Positions 1 to 13,329 of a stretch of 64,000 nucleotides of DNA are shown one piece after another; the stretch's first letter is position 1, and every line of letters begins with the position of its first letter. The stretch covers positions 107,394 through 171,393 of the forward strand of contig CAJJDN010000145.1 in assembly GCA_905182985.1 (NCBI GenBank), in the 5' to 3' direction. This stretch comes from Paramecium sonneborni (Eukaryota; Ciliophora; Oligohymenophorea; Peniculida; Parameciidae). The notes under the pieces were generated by a model. It did no database searches, was not told the origin of the DNA, and saw only the letters and a program-made list of their open reading frames with translations. A program made the position numbers and the translations under genes.

Positions 1-3000
1 TGAACATTGTAGATTTCAAAATAGGATAGAATGGATAAATTTATTTATTAGATGCCAAATTAGGAATATTTGTTGTCACCTTTGATAATGATTGGAGATT
101 TTCTAAACATGTTGCTTCAAAATTAGGCTAAACTTTTGCATTCGATAGAACAGTATTAAGTAATAATCAAGAAATGTTTGTATTAAAAGGGTATAATTTC
201 TATGGAGTATTAAATTCAGAGGGAGATATTAAAAAAATATAAGATTTGTCATTTGCTAGTGTGACATATCCTTAATACATTAAATTAAGCCATAATTATG
301 TATTCTTACACAATTAAGAAAATCTTTATATATATCATTCAGATGAAAAGCATAGTAGTATAATAGATATTGTAAATTTTGCAAATACAGCAGGAATCAT
401 AAATCCAAATAGTTAAGACTTAGTAAGAGTTTCATTAACTTCATCTTCAGCTTGGACTTTTAGTTTGGGATAATTACAATTTAATGGAAAGGCAAAATCA
501 AGTACCGATTTCTAATCTTTGACAATAACAGCCAAATCTTAACATAATTAAGAATGTTATTCCAGATTATACTATAAAGTATTGGCTAGCAACAGTGAGA
601 CAATATTCAAAAAGGTTGAAACTGAAAAACCTTTTCCTAATGTTTTGGATGAGAATGATGAATAAATAAAATTAGGAAGCTTAGTATCAGGTCCTCATTT
701 GATTTATGAAATTGTTCAACCTAAATTACCACTAGCATTGTATTCTAAACAATTTTTAAGTATGTCTGCAGAACCAGATTTGGATGTTGATGCAAAGATT
801 GCACATTAAAGAACAATCTAAGTAACAAATTGGCCAAAGAAATCATTATATTAAACATCTTTAATTGGTAAGAATTAAGAAACTCTGTATCAAGTTTTCT
901 AATAGGAAGATAAAAAAATTGTAATTCAAAGTTGTTAATTGAGTGAACATGTTAAATATGAATGTAAAGATTTTGGAAATGTAAAAGTATAAGAATAATT
1001 ATCAGATTAACTTTTTAGTATCTGGCAAAGTGATGATAACATAGTTCATTTCATTACAATAGACACACCATATATTATTAAATTCTTTGAAATCTAAAAA
1101 GATTAGACTACTTAGACAGGTTTAATTAAATTAAATGAAAATGAAGAGGAAGATGATTTTAAATTAGTAGCTTTCTAAAATCAAGGAGATATTTTATTCG
1201 TTATTTAAGCAAATGGAAATTTATCTTCATATTCTGCAACTAAGTTTACATTGATTAATTAAATTACAGGAGAAGACTTGCTTGGATTTTAAGGAGATTG
1301 GAAACCAATTAAATTATATGGAAATAGAGTTTTAAGAAAAAATGTTATTTTTGTTTAAAATGAAAATAACATTGTTGTTATTAATTACAGTAATGAATTC
1401 ATTTATGGTTCTTAAATGGAATATACAAAAGATAATTAAATTTATATAGCTTAATCAACTAATTCATTCTTCTTAGTCAATAATTAAGAATTGATTGAAT
1501 ATAATTATGAATCAATTAAAAATGTTTTCAAATAAAAGACTGTATAACTTCATGGATATTAAATTGCTAATCCATTAGGTGTTTCCTCACATTTGTAAAG
1601 TGGTATTTTGATTGTTAGAACATAAAAGAATGATGAAGTATTTTTGAACATTTTTAAACCAGATTAATTACAACTTGATACTTTTTATTTTGCTGTTAAA
1701 ATAAATAATGCTAAAACAGATAGTCAATTTGCAGTATCTTCAAGTGGTTCAGATTTAACAGAATAAGCCTATTTAGTAACTTTAGTTAATGGTGAATCTG
1801 TGTAATAATTAGACATTATTGTACTCGATCCAGAATTGATTGTTAGTCCTAATAAAAGGAAATAAAAATATCTAATAGATTATGAAATTTCAATTAATAT
1901 TAAAAATGCAGATTCAAATACAATTGATCCATTAACATTCACTTAAAAAGTCAAGGTAATAAATACATTCACAACATTAATTGTAGATGATACAAAATCA
2001 ACTTCTTAAATTGATATTGAAGCTAAATAAAATTCTACTACTATTAAATTAGCAAATGGATGGATTAGTGGATAATAAACTGAATGCACATTAAAATAAG
2101 AAAAAGCTAATGATATAATTTTAGAACCTTACCTTTATCAAACTAAAAAAGATATACTACATAATTATTAATTTAAAGATGCTTCATCTTTCTAAAATAA
2201 TGTCGTATTTTAAGCAGTCAATACAGTATTTTTAATGAAAGACAATAAATTAGAAGATAGCAAATCAATTCTTGAAGTTTTACCTTAGGAATATGATTGT
2301 TACAGAATTGCATCTTATGGAAATTCTATATATTCATTATGTAATAATGGTGTAGAAGATTAAATATAAATAGGAGTTTGTAATGATAAATAAGAATGTG
2401 TAAGATAGAATAGTTATATATCATCACCATTTGCAACTTAAATTGGAATTTTAGCTTAAGATGTTGTTGTTATATTACATACAGATTCTTTAAATCCTGA
2501 AAATTATAATGGATATATTACTATTGAAAAATTAGTATCTATTGATGGAATCTGGTAATCTAATCTATTATTTACTATTGATTATAATTTCATTTCTGAT
2601 AAAATGGGAGCATAAGCACCTTAATTATTTAGACCATCTTCATTTGTACATTCATTGACTCACTCTTATGTTGATTTATTATTGGTTTAATTTATTATTT
2701 CTGATAGTGTTAATGGGTTAGTCTTTATTGATCTTAGTATTTCTAAGACTACATTTGAGACCAAATATGTATTTATAGAATATTTATTACTTAATAAATG
2801 GTTAAATGAAAATAAATAATATGCTAATGATAACACCAATTATTATTCAAATAAGATTATTGAAGAAACAATCAATGATAAAACTAAAACTATTACTTTA
2901 GTAGTTGTAACTGATAATTCTTCGTCTTATGTTTTCAATCTATAATTTGCTATTTAAGATAATTATTCTAATAAATTGGCAGATACCAAAGTTAAAGTTG

Positions 3001-3583
3001 CATTGAATAGATATGGAACATGGAAGGCATTAAATACAGTAGCAGCTAATAAACATTCTGTTGTTATAGCATATACGAATAACTAAAAAGTTGTTGTTGG
3101 TGTTTATCCATTATCTGAAAGTACTGTATCTGTAATAACTGGTTCCTTTTCATTTACTTAGGCTGAAAAATCCAAAATAGAACCAACAGATTTCCCACTT
3201 TATTTACAAGTAAAAAATATATATTTATATTTTAGGATTATACTTTAATATCTAGTCATGTAAGTAAAGGATTATATCAATATGCAATTGGATAAGATAT
3301 CAATATTATATTTGGAGAAAGTGCCAAACTTGAAAATTAGACTTTGACTTTAACCTTTTCAAATGATTACTAATCTGTCTCCAAATAAATTAAATTAAAT
3401 ATTAAGCCTGACGATGGAGGCGACGACGATGGAGATTCAAGTTCTAATACTTGGTGGATTATACTTATTTTTGTTGGAGGCATTGTTGTTCTAAGTTTGT
3501 TAGGATTTATCTTTTATAAAAAAAGAAAGGAAGAAGATGAAGATAAAGAAGATTAAGATACTGGATATGTTCCTGTAAATTGA
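1..3583 (+). CDS. large type I membrane protein, family member A (5' end outside window)
   Basis: Function not recognised. The frame is open from the first bases to TGA at 3581-3583, using many TAA/TAG as Gln, so the N-terminus lies upstream of the window. About 1,184 residues are visible. One 26-nt intron (3210-3235, GTAAAA...TTTTAG) is needed: without it the frame meets TGA. Near the start an IYLLDAKLGIFVV motif matches the LDAxxGxYVL element of the other members at 36-64 kb and resembles a beta-propeller strand. The C-terminus has an acidic Asp/Gly-rich linker, a Ser/Asn stretch followed by WWIILIF, a single hydrophobic helix, a basic stop-transfer KKRK and an acidic tail ending GYVPVN. 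The topology is therefore type I, with a large extracellular or luminal part. The last 618 bases reappear after the N at 3997, which I read as an assembly overlap. Confidence 0.8.
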
Positions 3584-3996
3584 GTTATACATTAATAAAA
3601 TTATCATATAAAATCTATTTATTTATTGCATTTGCATCAATTTATATTTACTCTCTTAAAAATCTCTTTTTTTCTCTTTTTGCTTAAGCAACTGTTAACA
3701 TGTAAAAGGTAATAGTATGGAGAAAATTAGGTAATGTTTTAAAATTTTAAGATCTATAGAAAGTTTTTCAATAGTGTTTTTAATTTAGGTGAAAAACAGC
3801 TTAAAATATCCTTCATAATATTCACTTCTTTTATGTATTTTGCTGTTATTCATTATTATTAAAAAATTAATAATTTAATATGATGAAGAATCTTTATTAA
3901 TGAGATCAAATTATCTTAAGAATTTTTCAGTATTTATAATACCCGATTAAAACTCTGAAAGAATATTGAACAATGTTATTGCTCATTCAATATATT
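2966..3996. repeat. first copy of 1,031-bp duplicated block (probable contig end)
   Basis: Starts TTCTAATAAATTGGC and runs to the base before the N at 3997. The sequence after the N is the same over the same length in every stretch I compared. It covers the 3' end of the membrane protein gene and about 410 bases of downstream non-coding sequence. Confidence 0.9.
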
Positions 3997-3997
3997 N
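3997..3997. other. single N: assembly join
   Basis: One undetermined base lies exactly between two direct copies of a 1,031-bp sequence, as expected when two overlapping contigs are placed end to end without merging. Confidence 0.95.
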
Positions 3998-4615
3998 TTC
4001 TAATAAATTGGCAGATACCAAAGTTAAAGTTGCATTGAATAGATATGGAACATGGAAGGCATTAAATACAGTAGCAGCTAATAAACATTCTGTTGTTATA
4101 GCATATACGAATAACTAAAAAGTTGTTGTTGGTGTTTATCCATTATCTGAAAGTACTGTATCTGTAATAACTGGTTCCTTTTCATTTACTTAGGCTGAAA
4201 AATCCAAAATAGAACCAACAGATTTCCCACTTTATTTACAAGTAAAAAATATATATTTATATTTTAGGATTATACTTTAATATCTAGTCATGTAAGTAAA
4301 GGATTATATCAATATGCAATTGGATAAGATATCAATATTATATTTGGAGAAAGTGCCAAACTTGAAAATTAGACTTTGACTTTAACCTTTTCAAATGATT
4401 ACTAATCTGTCTCCAAATAAATTAAATTAAATATTAAGCCTGACGATGGAGGCGACGACGATGGAGATTCAAGTTCTAATACTTGGTGGATTATACTTAT
4501 TTTTGTTGGAGGCATTGTTGTTCTAAGTTTGTTAGGATTTATCTTTTATAAAAAAAGAAAGGAAGAAGATGAAGATAAAGAAGATTAAGATACTGGATAT
4601 GTTCCTGTAAATTGA
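3998..4615 (+). pseudogene. duplicated 3' end of membrane protein A (assembly copy)
   Basis: Begins directly after the N, inside the coding sequence, with no start codon. It repeats the last part of the 1-3583 gene, including the 26-nt intron, the acidic linker, the transmembrane helix and the stop at 4613-4615. It is most likely not a real pseudogene but the other side of an unmerged contig overlap. Confidence 0.8.
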
Positions 4616-5028
4616 GTTATACATTAATAAAATTATCATATAAAATCTATTTATTTATTGCATTTGCATCAATTTATATTTACTCTCTTAAAAATCTCTT
4701 TTTTTCTCTTTTTGCTTAAGCAACTGTTAACATGTAAAAGGTAATAGTATGGAGAAAATTAGGTAATGTTTTAAAATTTTAAGATCTATAGAAAGTTTTT
4801 CAATAGTGTTTTTAATTTAGGTGAAAAACAGCTTAAAATATCCTTCATAATATTCACTTCTTTTATGTATTTTGCTGTTATTCATTATTATTAAAAAATT
4901 AATAATTTAATATGATGAAGAATCTTTATTAATGAGATCAAATTATCTTAAGAATTTTTCAGTATTTATAATACCCGATTAAAACTCTGAAAGAATATTG
5001 AACAATGTTATTGCTCATTCAATATATT
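3998..5028. repeat. second copy of 1,031-bp duplicated block
   Basis: Matches 2966-3996 (offset 1,032) and continues past 5028 into unique sequence. It carries a second copy of the 3' end of the membrane protein gene (to 4615) and of the non-coding stretch 3584-3996. Confidence 0.9.
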
Positions 5029-5245
5029 TAAATTATCATATAATAATATTATTGAAATAAGGACAATAATTTTATAATATTTTTGGAGCACTAAGGCCTC
5101 TAAACAAAATCAACAAACATATGTTGCTTATCGCTTATAGAAGAAAAACGTAAATACTTGTTATTGAAACTACAAATGTAAACATTTTGAATTGAGTATA
5201 AAATATCAATTTAAAGAACTATTTAAATTGCAATTTACAAATAAT
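4616..5245. other. intergenic / uncertain 3' region
   Basis: This lies between the end of the membrane protein copy and the most probable stop of the next minus-strand gene. Another minus-strand frame stays open to a TGA at 5019-5021, so the downstream gene could end here with a different splice. Nothing else recognised; 3584-3996 is the same sequence as 4616-5028. Confidence 0.4.
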
Positions 5246-7460
5246 TCATCTTAAATTCTTCATCTATATGCTCATAAAACTTACGTTATTTCTAAATTTT
5301 ACAGTAGAATTGAAATTTAATATAAAACATAGATTATGTAATATTCTAAAAAATAAATGGCTGATATAAATTTATAATAATTTAAATATGTAAGGCAACA
5401 TGAATTTGAGTAAATTTATCTCTGACAGCATCCTCATCTTTAGGTCTGGATGTGATCTATCTGGTAATTGTTAGTAAATACATTTTTTACATAAATCAAT
5501 ATAAGCATCCTCTATTTGAAATTGGCTTTTTCTTTAATCATAAAACTAAATAAGGATCGAATTGATGAGTTGTAAATAGGAAAAATCTTAAGTATGTTTA
5601 CATAATTATTAATAAAATTGTTCATTAGCATTTATAACATTTGACATCTACTGTAGACATTAAATTTACAGAGAATGTTTCATGGCAATTCTGGCAGAAT
5701 CTCTAGGACGGAACTGTAATATGAGCTTTATGTGTGGAAATCATATCATGACATTCATAACATGGAAATGCCTAAATACTATTATATTAAATAATACCCA
5801 ATTACAACAACTAAATATAGGAGAAGCTTTAATAAGATCATTATGAATGCATTTCATATTATTATAATTGCAAGTGAATTATGTATTTTATATTTTTTAA
5901 GCAGATAATCTTCTATCAAAGGATTATTATTATTTTTAAGCTGATGAATTAAGAGATTACACATGATTTGCATTCTTTCTATTTTCTAATTATTTTCCGT
6001 CACTTTAATAATAATAATTCACTCCGTTAGGGCTAGTTTATCTAATATTAGTATTCCCTTTAGTATTATTTTATAATTCTTTATATGATTAAGCATCTAA
6101 TGAATTATTGTTAGTTTGACTGATATTTTTAAGAGATTTCTAGTTACCATTACCTAAATTTCCAAAGGATGCTGTATTCAATCCACTTTTCAAAGGAGAA
6201 ATCATTTATTATTATGATTAAGGTATTTTTTGAAATTATTTTTACCCTTAATTTTCAGAAGAAGCTTTAGGGCTATTTGATTATAATTAGTTATTCGATA
6301 ATTGCTAATTATTAGATTATGCTTAATCTCTAGATATTTATTTACTTGAATATTATTATATTACAGTGTTGATACTATGTTTATTAACTTCTTTTTTGAT
6401 TGATTAGGAATGTTAAGAATTTTAGGAAGGTTAAGGAGGCAATTATTGATAGAGATAAGCTTGTTATGAATTATATTATTATTATTAATTTATTTATTTA
6501 ACTGAATTTTGAGCATTTTATAAGCTATGCCTTTAAAAATCTAATTTAGATTATTTGTTAGTATTTAATTATTGTTATTGATTTTTTAATAAGTTAGAAT
6601 TTAATTCTTATGGAGAATCTTGAATGGTTGGCTAAATAAACTCAAGATTGTTTTAACCAATTTAAGAAATGATATCAATAATAGATTCTTGTAATTATTG
6701 ATATATTACTTTCCATTAGGATTTCATATTATTTTAAAGTGATAAGGTTTAATCATCAAATTGAGAGAGTTTATTAATAAGTTTATCTAAATGAGTTGGA
6801 TCCATTAATAACATACTATGATCCATTTCAGCAGGTGTCATTTCAAAGAGATTTTTATGTGCATATTCTTTAATTTTAGAGAGTGTGTATTTTTCTGTAT
6901 TATAAAATGAGATTAAGAGAGAATTATTTTATTCAGCATGAGTTTGAATATCTTTAACATAGAAATCTCTTAATAATGTTAATTATTATTTAACAATATC
7001 TAGAATTGTATTAATATCTTTATCTATAAGATCAATTAAGTCTATCATTTTACATTTATTATAATATTCTTCTAATTTAGCTACCTATTTAGAATGACAA
7101 AAGATTACTTAAAATAGATAACATTTGAAATTATTTTCAAAAGAATCACAATATTATTCTACAGTAACTTTGTTAGAAATATGTTAATCATGTTCTTCAA
7201 TAATACAATGAGCACAACCTAGTCTTCTATCAGCATTACAATTAGATTCCTTTTAGATAATTTTATAGATTTACAATACAAACAAATGATATTCTACCTT
7301 TTTCATGATTCTTTTTCCAACAAACTGGATCAAATTTCATACCTAATTTATTAACGACTAATCTTTCATTTGCATTTGATGGTTTTTTATATTGTATTTA
7401 TAAATTCTCACCTATTTCTTGAAAAGATTCTCATACTTGTTTTGGTTTTTGATCTGCCAT
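5246..7460 (-). CDS. double zinc-finger (B-box-like) coiled-coil protein with Q-rich linker
   Basis: ATG at 7460-7458. Introns restore one frame: 30 nt at 7407-7436, then 25, 26 and 22 nt. An N-terminal Cys/His cluster follows the pattern VCWKKNHEKG, FVCIESNC, LGCAHC, EEHDQH and resembles a B-box zinc-binding module. A long helical, coiled-coil-like part follows, then a linker very rich in Gln, Asn and Ser. A second Cys/His module comes next (FTCNYNNMKCIH, SCCN, CYECHD, CQNCHE). After it the frame continues through a region with a C..C pair to TGA at 5246-5248, giving about 700 aa. An optional 30-nt intron near 5470 and the exact stop are uncertain. The architecture suggests a cytoplasmic scaffold or TRIM-like protein without a RING. 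Only 74 bases separate it from the IFT144 gene upstream, which has the same orientation. Confidence 0.7.
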
Positions 7461-7534
7461 GATTTCTAGGAATAATTTTACTATCAGACATTAATTCAAT
7501 AATTTTATAATAATAATAATAATATTAATAATTT

Positions 7535-10500
7535 TCATTATTTTTTGTCATCTATTACAGCCTTTCTCTTTAATTTAAGTACTTCTTCTTTTGTTACCTA
7601 AAATTGAAATAAATAAAATTTAAATACTTCTTTTAAATCTTATGGACGTACTTATTTTTAACAAAGTGGACAAATTGGTTCAATTTCTAAGATTCTCTTG
7701 AAATATTAAATATTAGCCGGAAATTTACACTCAGGACAAAAACAACATTATTCAGCTACTATATGTCTATAATTAATGTTGAATTATAGATTACTTAGCT
7801 GATGCAATACAAAATGGAATATTATTTGAACATTTTGGACAATCAAGATTAAATTCTGATACAAATTCCTAATAATCAATTTAGATTATATACTCCACAA
7901 AATGGACACGGTGTTTTTTTATCTGGAATTTCTTCCTTAATTGGTTTTCTTGCAATGTTTTCAATTTTAGTTTTAAATTTCTCATTAATTTATGATCTAT
8001 ATTCTTGTTTCATTAAAGTTATAGCCCATTAATATGCTAATGATCTAAAAATTTATATTAAATATTTTAGTATTACTTAAAATTAGCTTTAGTAGCTTCA
8101 ATCACTGCCATAGTTAAGATATTTGTTGCACCATTAGGAAATTAACTAATACTTTTACATACCCTATCTAATAATTTTGCTAAATCTTCATGTTCATCTA
8201 ATTTCATTATCTTTTTAACTAATGTATATGAATGTAAAGTCATTAATTTTTAATACAAATCAAATGGTATTTAATTACCACTTGATTTTAAATCATCACA
8301 AGTTTCAAATAAAAATTAGTGCGCCTCTTTATATTTACCACATTCCTATTCAGATGCTGCAATAGTAATAGCAATTCTTCCAACTGCTTATAAATTACCA
8401 ATCGCTTTTTGTAATTTTAATGAAAAGATAGGATCTTTAGGAATATCATCAGTATCACCATTAATATAATCCGATAAATGTTAAATAAGTGAATCTTACT
8501 TATTACGTGCTACTAAATCTATCATATCATTAATGAATTCTTCCCCTGCTTATTAATATAATCTCAAAGCTTTCATTGGATCTTAAGCTTTTTCATAATG
8601 AAACGCAGCCTTATCTAATTAATTCTTTCCTTCAAAATACTAAGCTACTTATAATCTTTCTTCTAATGAAAATGCTTTCATATGTTCAACATAAGAATCC
8701 ATTTCATTATAATTTTAAGCCAATGCAAATGCTTATTCTTTCTTTTCTGCTAAAATTAAGAATTCTACAGCTTCTGCTTTAGATCCTCTTCTTTCACAAT
8801 ATTAAGCTACCATTGATGCAAGAGTAACTGTCTTACATTTATTACGTAATATAAATTTAGCTCTTTCTATATTATTCAATTAATTTAAATTCAAACGTAC
8901 TACATTTTCCCAATCTTCTGCTTTTTCATATACATTTTCGGCTTCTTAAAATGCTCCTTCACTTTCTTTTGCTTTTGCATATAAAATTAATAATTTTGGA
9001 GATTTAACTTTATTCATTAATGGAGCAGCCTATTTAAACATCTTCTATGTAATGTAAATAGTTGCTGCTTTCTCTATACAACCTGCTTATTCATATAATT
9101 CAGCAGCTTCTACTTAAAATTTCATATTTTCACAAACCAACGCAATTTCTTATAAAATCAATGAATCTGTAATCTATCTTGAAAGACTAGATCCTCTTAA
9201 AATATCACCCATTTTAATAGAACAACGTGCAATTCCAGCTATGCATTATTGATTATGTGTTTCTACTGTTTTTGAATCATGAAGTTTTTCATTAAGCATA
9301 GCCATCTCATACATTTTTACTGCTTCTGGATTATTACCTTAAGTTTCAATTTGTATTGCTAATCTTTTACAAATAAATGGTTCTTGTTCTGGAGCTATCT
9401 TTTTTGCTAATGATAAAGCATTCACATAATCTTAAATATCACTTCTTAATTCTAAAGCACCTAATCTATATGATGATTTTAAGAATAAATCTTATGCTAA
9501 ATCATGTTAACCTAATATCATTGCCACATATGCAAATAATAAATTCTTTTCTGTCTCATTTTTGAAACTTTATATCATCATTACCATTGATATATTGTTA
9601 GCTTTTTAAAAGGCTTTTTAGGCTACATCAAATTCTAAATTCTCTAAACATTTTCTACCAAAAGTATCGAATAATTTTAAATTCTTTAAATTCAAAGCTG
9701 CCTTATGTGCATTTGCAAATTTAAACAAAGCTAAATTCTATAAAAAATATCTAAAATGTCCTTCATTTGTATCATCTGATCCTTTATATGAATTCAAATA
9801 TGAATGACTCATTAATGGTTAACCAATAATATTTCTTAACATTGTAAAACATTTTAAAGTACCATTTGTTAAACTTAAAGCTTAAACTCCTTTTTCTATT
9901 TCTGTTATTGATGGATTCGTAGAAGATGTTTTTTATAAATCTTCCATTGATAAATATTCCAACACTGGATGTACCATTTCTTATTATAAATTATTTTTAT
10001 TAACTATATATGTTGTAAGTGAATTTGTTTCTTATGTTACAAATAAATTTGGATCTTTCTAATCCCATATAATTCTCTCTGTCTTTTCTGGAAACTAAGA
10101 TATCTTTGTTAATAATTCCATAGATGCTTCAAATAAAAAACCTTATCCTTTATTATTAATACAAATTGATCTTGTTCCACTTATATTTGGAAATATTTTA
10201 GTCAAATTGTAATCATTTTTAAACTCAATAATAAATTATTTCTCAAAAACATTGTAAACTCTTATTTTTGATTGAGAATCCAATAAAAATAGAAAATTTT
10301 TGGTCAATCCTATATGTAAAATAGGTTTTTCCTAATCATTATCAGGAAATTATCTACATTTGTAATATAATAAATTACTATTTAACATAATCTCCTGTTT
10401 ATTCGATTTTATGAAAAATGCAAACATTATTACTTAGAATTGCAGCAGATTCTTCATTCAACAGAATTTGATTGACATAACCTAAATAATCCATTTTCAT

Positions 10501-11946
10501 AACTTATTTAGCAGGTTTATATGCCGTTTTACTTTTTAATTCCAAATATTTATAATAAAATACCATATTATTTAATCCAGCAGCAAAATATTACATACTC
10601 ATAGAAATTTAAACAGGTTCATTTTCTAAAGTAACATTAGATATTTCATTTAATGATTACTCTTAAGTTGAATAGATGTTAATTTCTGTAAATGATTATT
10701 ATAATGCAATCATAGATAAATATGATGCTGTTAATGTTGGAATTTAAGTTTAAAATCCAAGTAAACAACCTTTTTCAGTAGAAACTACTAATATTTATCC
10801 ATTTTAACTCCAAACCCTTAAAATTGCTATAATAAATAAATACATTTTAGAAACACGACCACAATCATTAGGTAAATCAATTTTTTCAGCAGCAATTTCC
10901 TACCATGTTTATAGATTGACCATTTTTATTTAACCATCTCCTGCTACTGCCAATTTATAAATATTATCATTTGTACACATAGCATCCACTGATTTTAATA
11001 ATCTTTCGCTTTGTACTTCATCTTCTAATAAATATATTAATAATAATAATTACTAATTTCTTTTCTATGTGTCGAAATATGTGCAACATATCCTTCACTA
11101 AATCCAATAACTAAATATCCATCACCAAAAATTGTATAATCTACGATTTTACCATATTTATTTTCAAACATAAGTTCATCAGGCATTTTATGATTTTTCC
11201 CTAATTCAAACATAATAATTGTTTTTTATTAAATAATTGCAGTGACTGTTCTTTATATTTATTCTCTTGAATCTGTCTTAGATCTTGACCAAAGTACATT
11301 TTTAGCTTCAGCTTTAACAGGAATAGATTCAAACATAGTTTCAGAATTATAATTTGAAACTGTTAAAAATTTATCTTCTCCACTTGTTACTATATAAATA
11401 TATCATAAAATACTTACTTAAATATCCTTCATTATTCCAATCACCACTTATAATTTTCTTACTATGCTTTCCCATCGTTGGTAATTTTTTTGCTTATTTT
11501 TTTGTATAGAACAATAAACCACCCTTATCTGATCCAATTGCTAAAATTCCATGACTTTTAGACCATTTTGCATATGATACTTTTGCTTTAACATTATCCA
11601 ATTCTATTTATATCAATTAAGAATTATTTGTAAATGGTGCCCATAAATTTACATGATTCAAACCATCCTTTTTTAATTATTATTCTTTTATACTTATACT
11701 ATGCAAATATATTCACCATCTTTATCCCATTCTAATTATAATAATTTATTGTTTGTTGGTAATTAAATGTCTTTCAAACGCTTCCCTCGTCTAATTTCAT
11801 TATGACATTTACTTATCAATCATATAAACTACTGATTTATCCCCTCCACATACTAAGAAATTGTAGTCAAAACTCCATTGAAATACAACTGCTACTCTCC
11901 CATTTATGTCATCTCTATATTCAAAAATACTTGACTTCTTTTACAT
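7535..11946 (-). CDS. IFT144: intraflagellar transport protein IFT144 (WDR19 homologue)
   Basis: IFT144 is a subunit of IFT complex A, which drives retrograde transport in cilia and entry of membrane proteins into them. The minus frame starts ATG at 11946 (MQKKSSIFEYRD) and has WD-repeat-like sequence: a WDKDGEYIC motif, then WSKSHGILAIGSDKG followed by KLPTMGKHSKKI, a characteristic WDR19 stretch. The middle and C-terminal half is helical and TPR-like. Near the C-terminus is a zinc-ribbon region with TPCPFCGE, LDCPKCSNNIPFCIAS, a further CxxC and EPICPLC, the signature of the WDR19 tail. Stop TGA at 7535-7537; about 1,400 aa, close to animal WDR19. At least five short introns are visible, for example 28 nt at 11390-11417, and 25 nt inside the zinc region (GTATATAATC...). 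Expected in any ciliated cell. Confidence 0.88.
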
Positions 11947-12985
11947 TTCTTGTAGTATAATATATTATATTTAAAATCATTATTTTATATTACCTTTAAG
12001 GTATTATCAATTATATATCCTAATCTCCTCAATCTATTTTATTTATTATTTTATATTATTTTTTCCTACCTAATCCAAAGTCCTATTTTTAAAATGATAT
12101 ACTCTCCTTCACATTTAATTTCATTAAAATCATAAAGAACAACATACTTAAGATGTAGATTTTCAACAATTCATTATATTCATTCATTTTTCTATTAAAT
12201 ATAATTCAATATATTAATATGTAAATCTAGAAAATATTTCAAAGAAAATAAACAAGAATACTTTTCAAACTATTTTAATAATAAGGAATTCTTTTTAAAT
12301 AAATTTCTTTATAAGGATTACTTTTCTCATATAATAATATTTTAGTTTATCCAATAACATAATAATAACAAATCAAATATCTTTTTGCCTTTATAAGTCC
12401 TTTAAATTAGAAGGTAAAAATGCTTAATTTTAAAAAAGCAATTGTTATTATTGTGAAGATAAATAGAGAATTAATTAAAACTATTCTCAATTATAATCAA
12501 AATTTTACTTTTAATATTTCCAATATGAGTCACAATAAAAATTTTTAATTATAGGATCACTTTGTAAATTGGAAATTCTATTTGAATTTTATAGATAAAT
12601 TAAAAATTTCTCAAATAAACCTTTTGACCCTAATTCTAAATTATAATTTTCCTTAAGATAGATTATTTCATTCCTAATAATCCTATTTCCTTCCAACTTA
12701 TTAATTATAATTTATGAACTCCCATTTACAAAATAAAATAGAAAAAAGAACTTAAAATTAGAAATAAATATGTCTCATCTGATTAATGAAATAATTAAAA
12801 GACATAAATTTCAAAAATTACTTATTCTCATGAATTACAATTTTTTGTTAAGTCAAATATCAAATTATTGATTGATATAACTTTTTTATCCTTATTTTTG
12901 TTTTAACATTAGAAATAGACAGTTTCTAAAATTAAGAATTTTTTAATTCATTTTCAACTGCTTTATTCAATTAATTTATAAATTA
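11947..12985. other. long intergenic stretch with only weak ORFs
   Basis: This is long for such a compact genome. It is very AT-rich and lies upstream of the IFT144 start. A plus frame from ATG at 12420 to TGA at 12780-12782 would give 120 aa, and a second overlapping plus frame is also open there and looks equally protein-like. With a single stop codon and this composition such frames arise by chance. I recognise neither and call no gene. Confidence 0.4.
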
Positions 12986-13201
12986 ATGGGATGTGTTAAC
13001 TCATAAAAATCTAAAAATATAAATTTAAATAGGCAGGCTGCATATGCTACTATTTTTAATGATAATGTATTAAAATAATTATAGCTCTTTAGATTTAAAT
13101 TTAATAATATAGTACAACCGAAAGGAATTAAAGGTTTGTTGAACCATAAAAAAATTTTTAAGTGCCAAGTAATATAAACAAATAAAGTGAATCTTAATTG
13201 A
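12986..13201 (+). CDS. small putative N-acylated protein (MGC start)
   Basis: ATG at 12986 opens a frame beginning MGCVNSQKSKN. Gly2-Cys3 with Ser6 and following lysines fits the consensus for N-myristoylation plus palmitoylation, which would anchor a small protein at the ciliary or plasma membrane. Read straight through it gives 71 aa. An optional 18-nt intron (GTATTAAAATAATTATAG) would shorten it by 6 codons without a frame change, and a 19-nt GTAATA...AAAG intron near the end would move the stop to about 13190. Sequence such as IVQPKGIKGLL is less low-complexity than the flanks. No family recognised. It sits 128 bases upstream of the HECT ligase on the same strand. Chance ORF remains possible. 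Confidence 0.42.
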
Positions 13202-13329
13202 AACGGACAATTTAAAGATTAAATTTAAATAAGGTAAATCAGTTTAAATAAAATGTCGAAACTTTGAAAAAATATTAAAAAAGAGATTCTAAATTTTACA
13301 ATTCTCATTAAAAAGATTTTGATGAAATA

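Noticed and set aside
5600..5880. CHY-type zinc finger in the 5246-7460 gene
   Set aside because: The fit depended on a final Cys-x-x-Cys read just before a TGA. Splicing a 22-nt intron there restores a long frame and removes that pair, leaving a B-box-like module.
8576..9565. Short plus-strand ORFs opposite IFT144
   Set aside because: They run antisense to a clearly conserved minus-strand gene and have low-complexity Leu/Ile/His composition.
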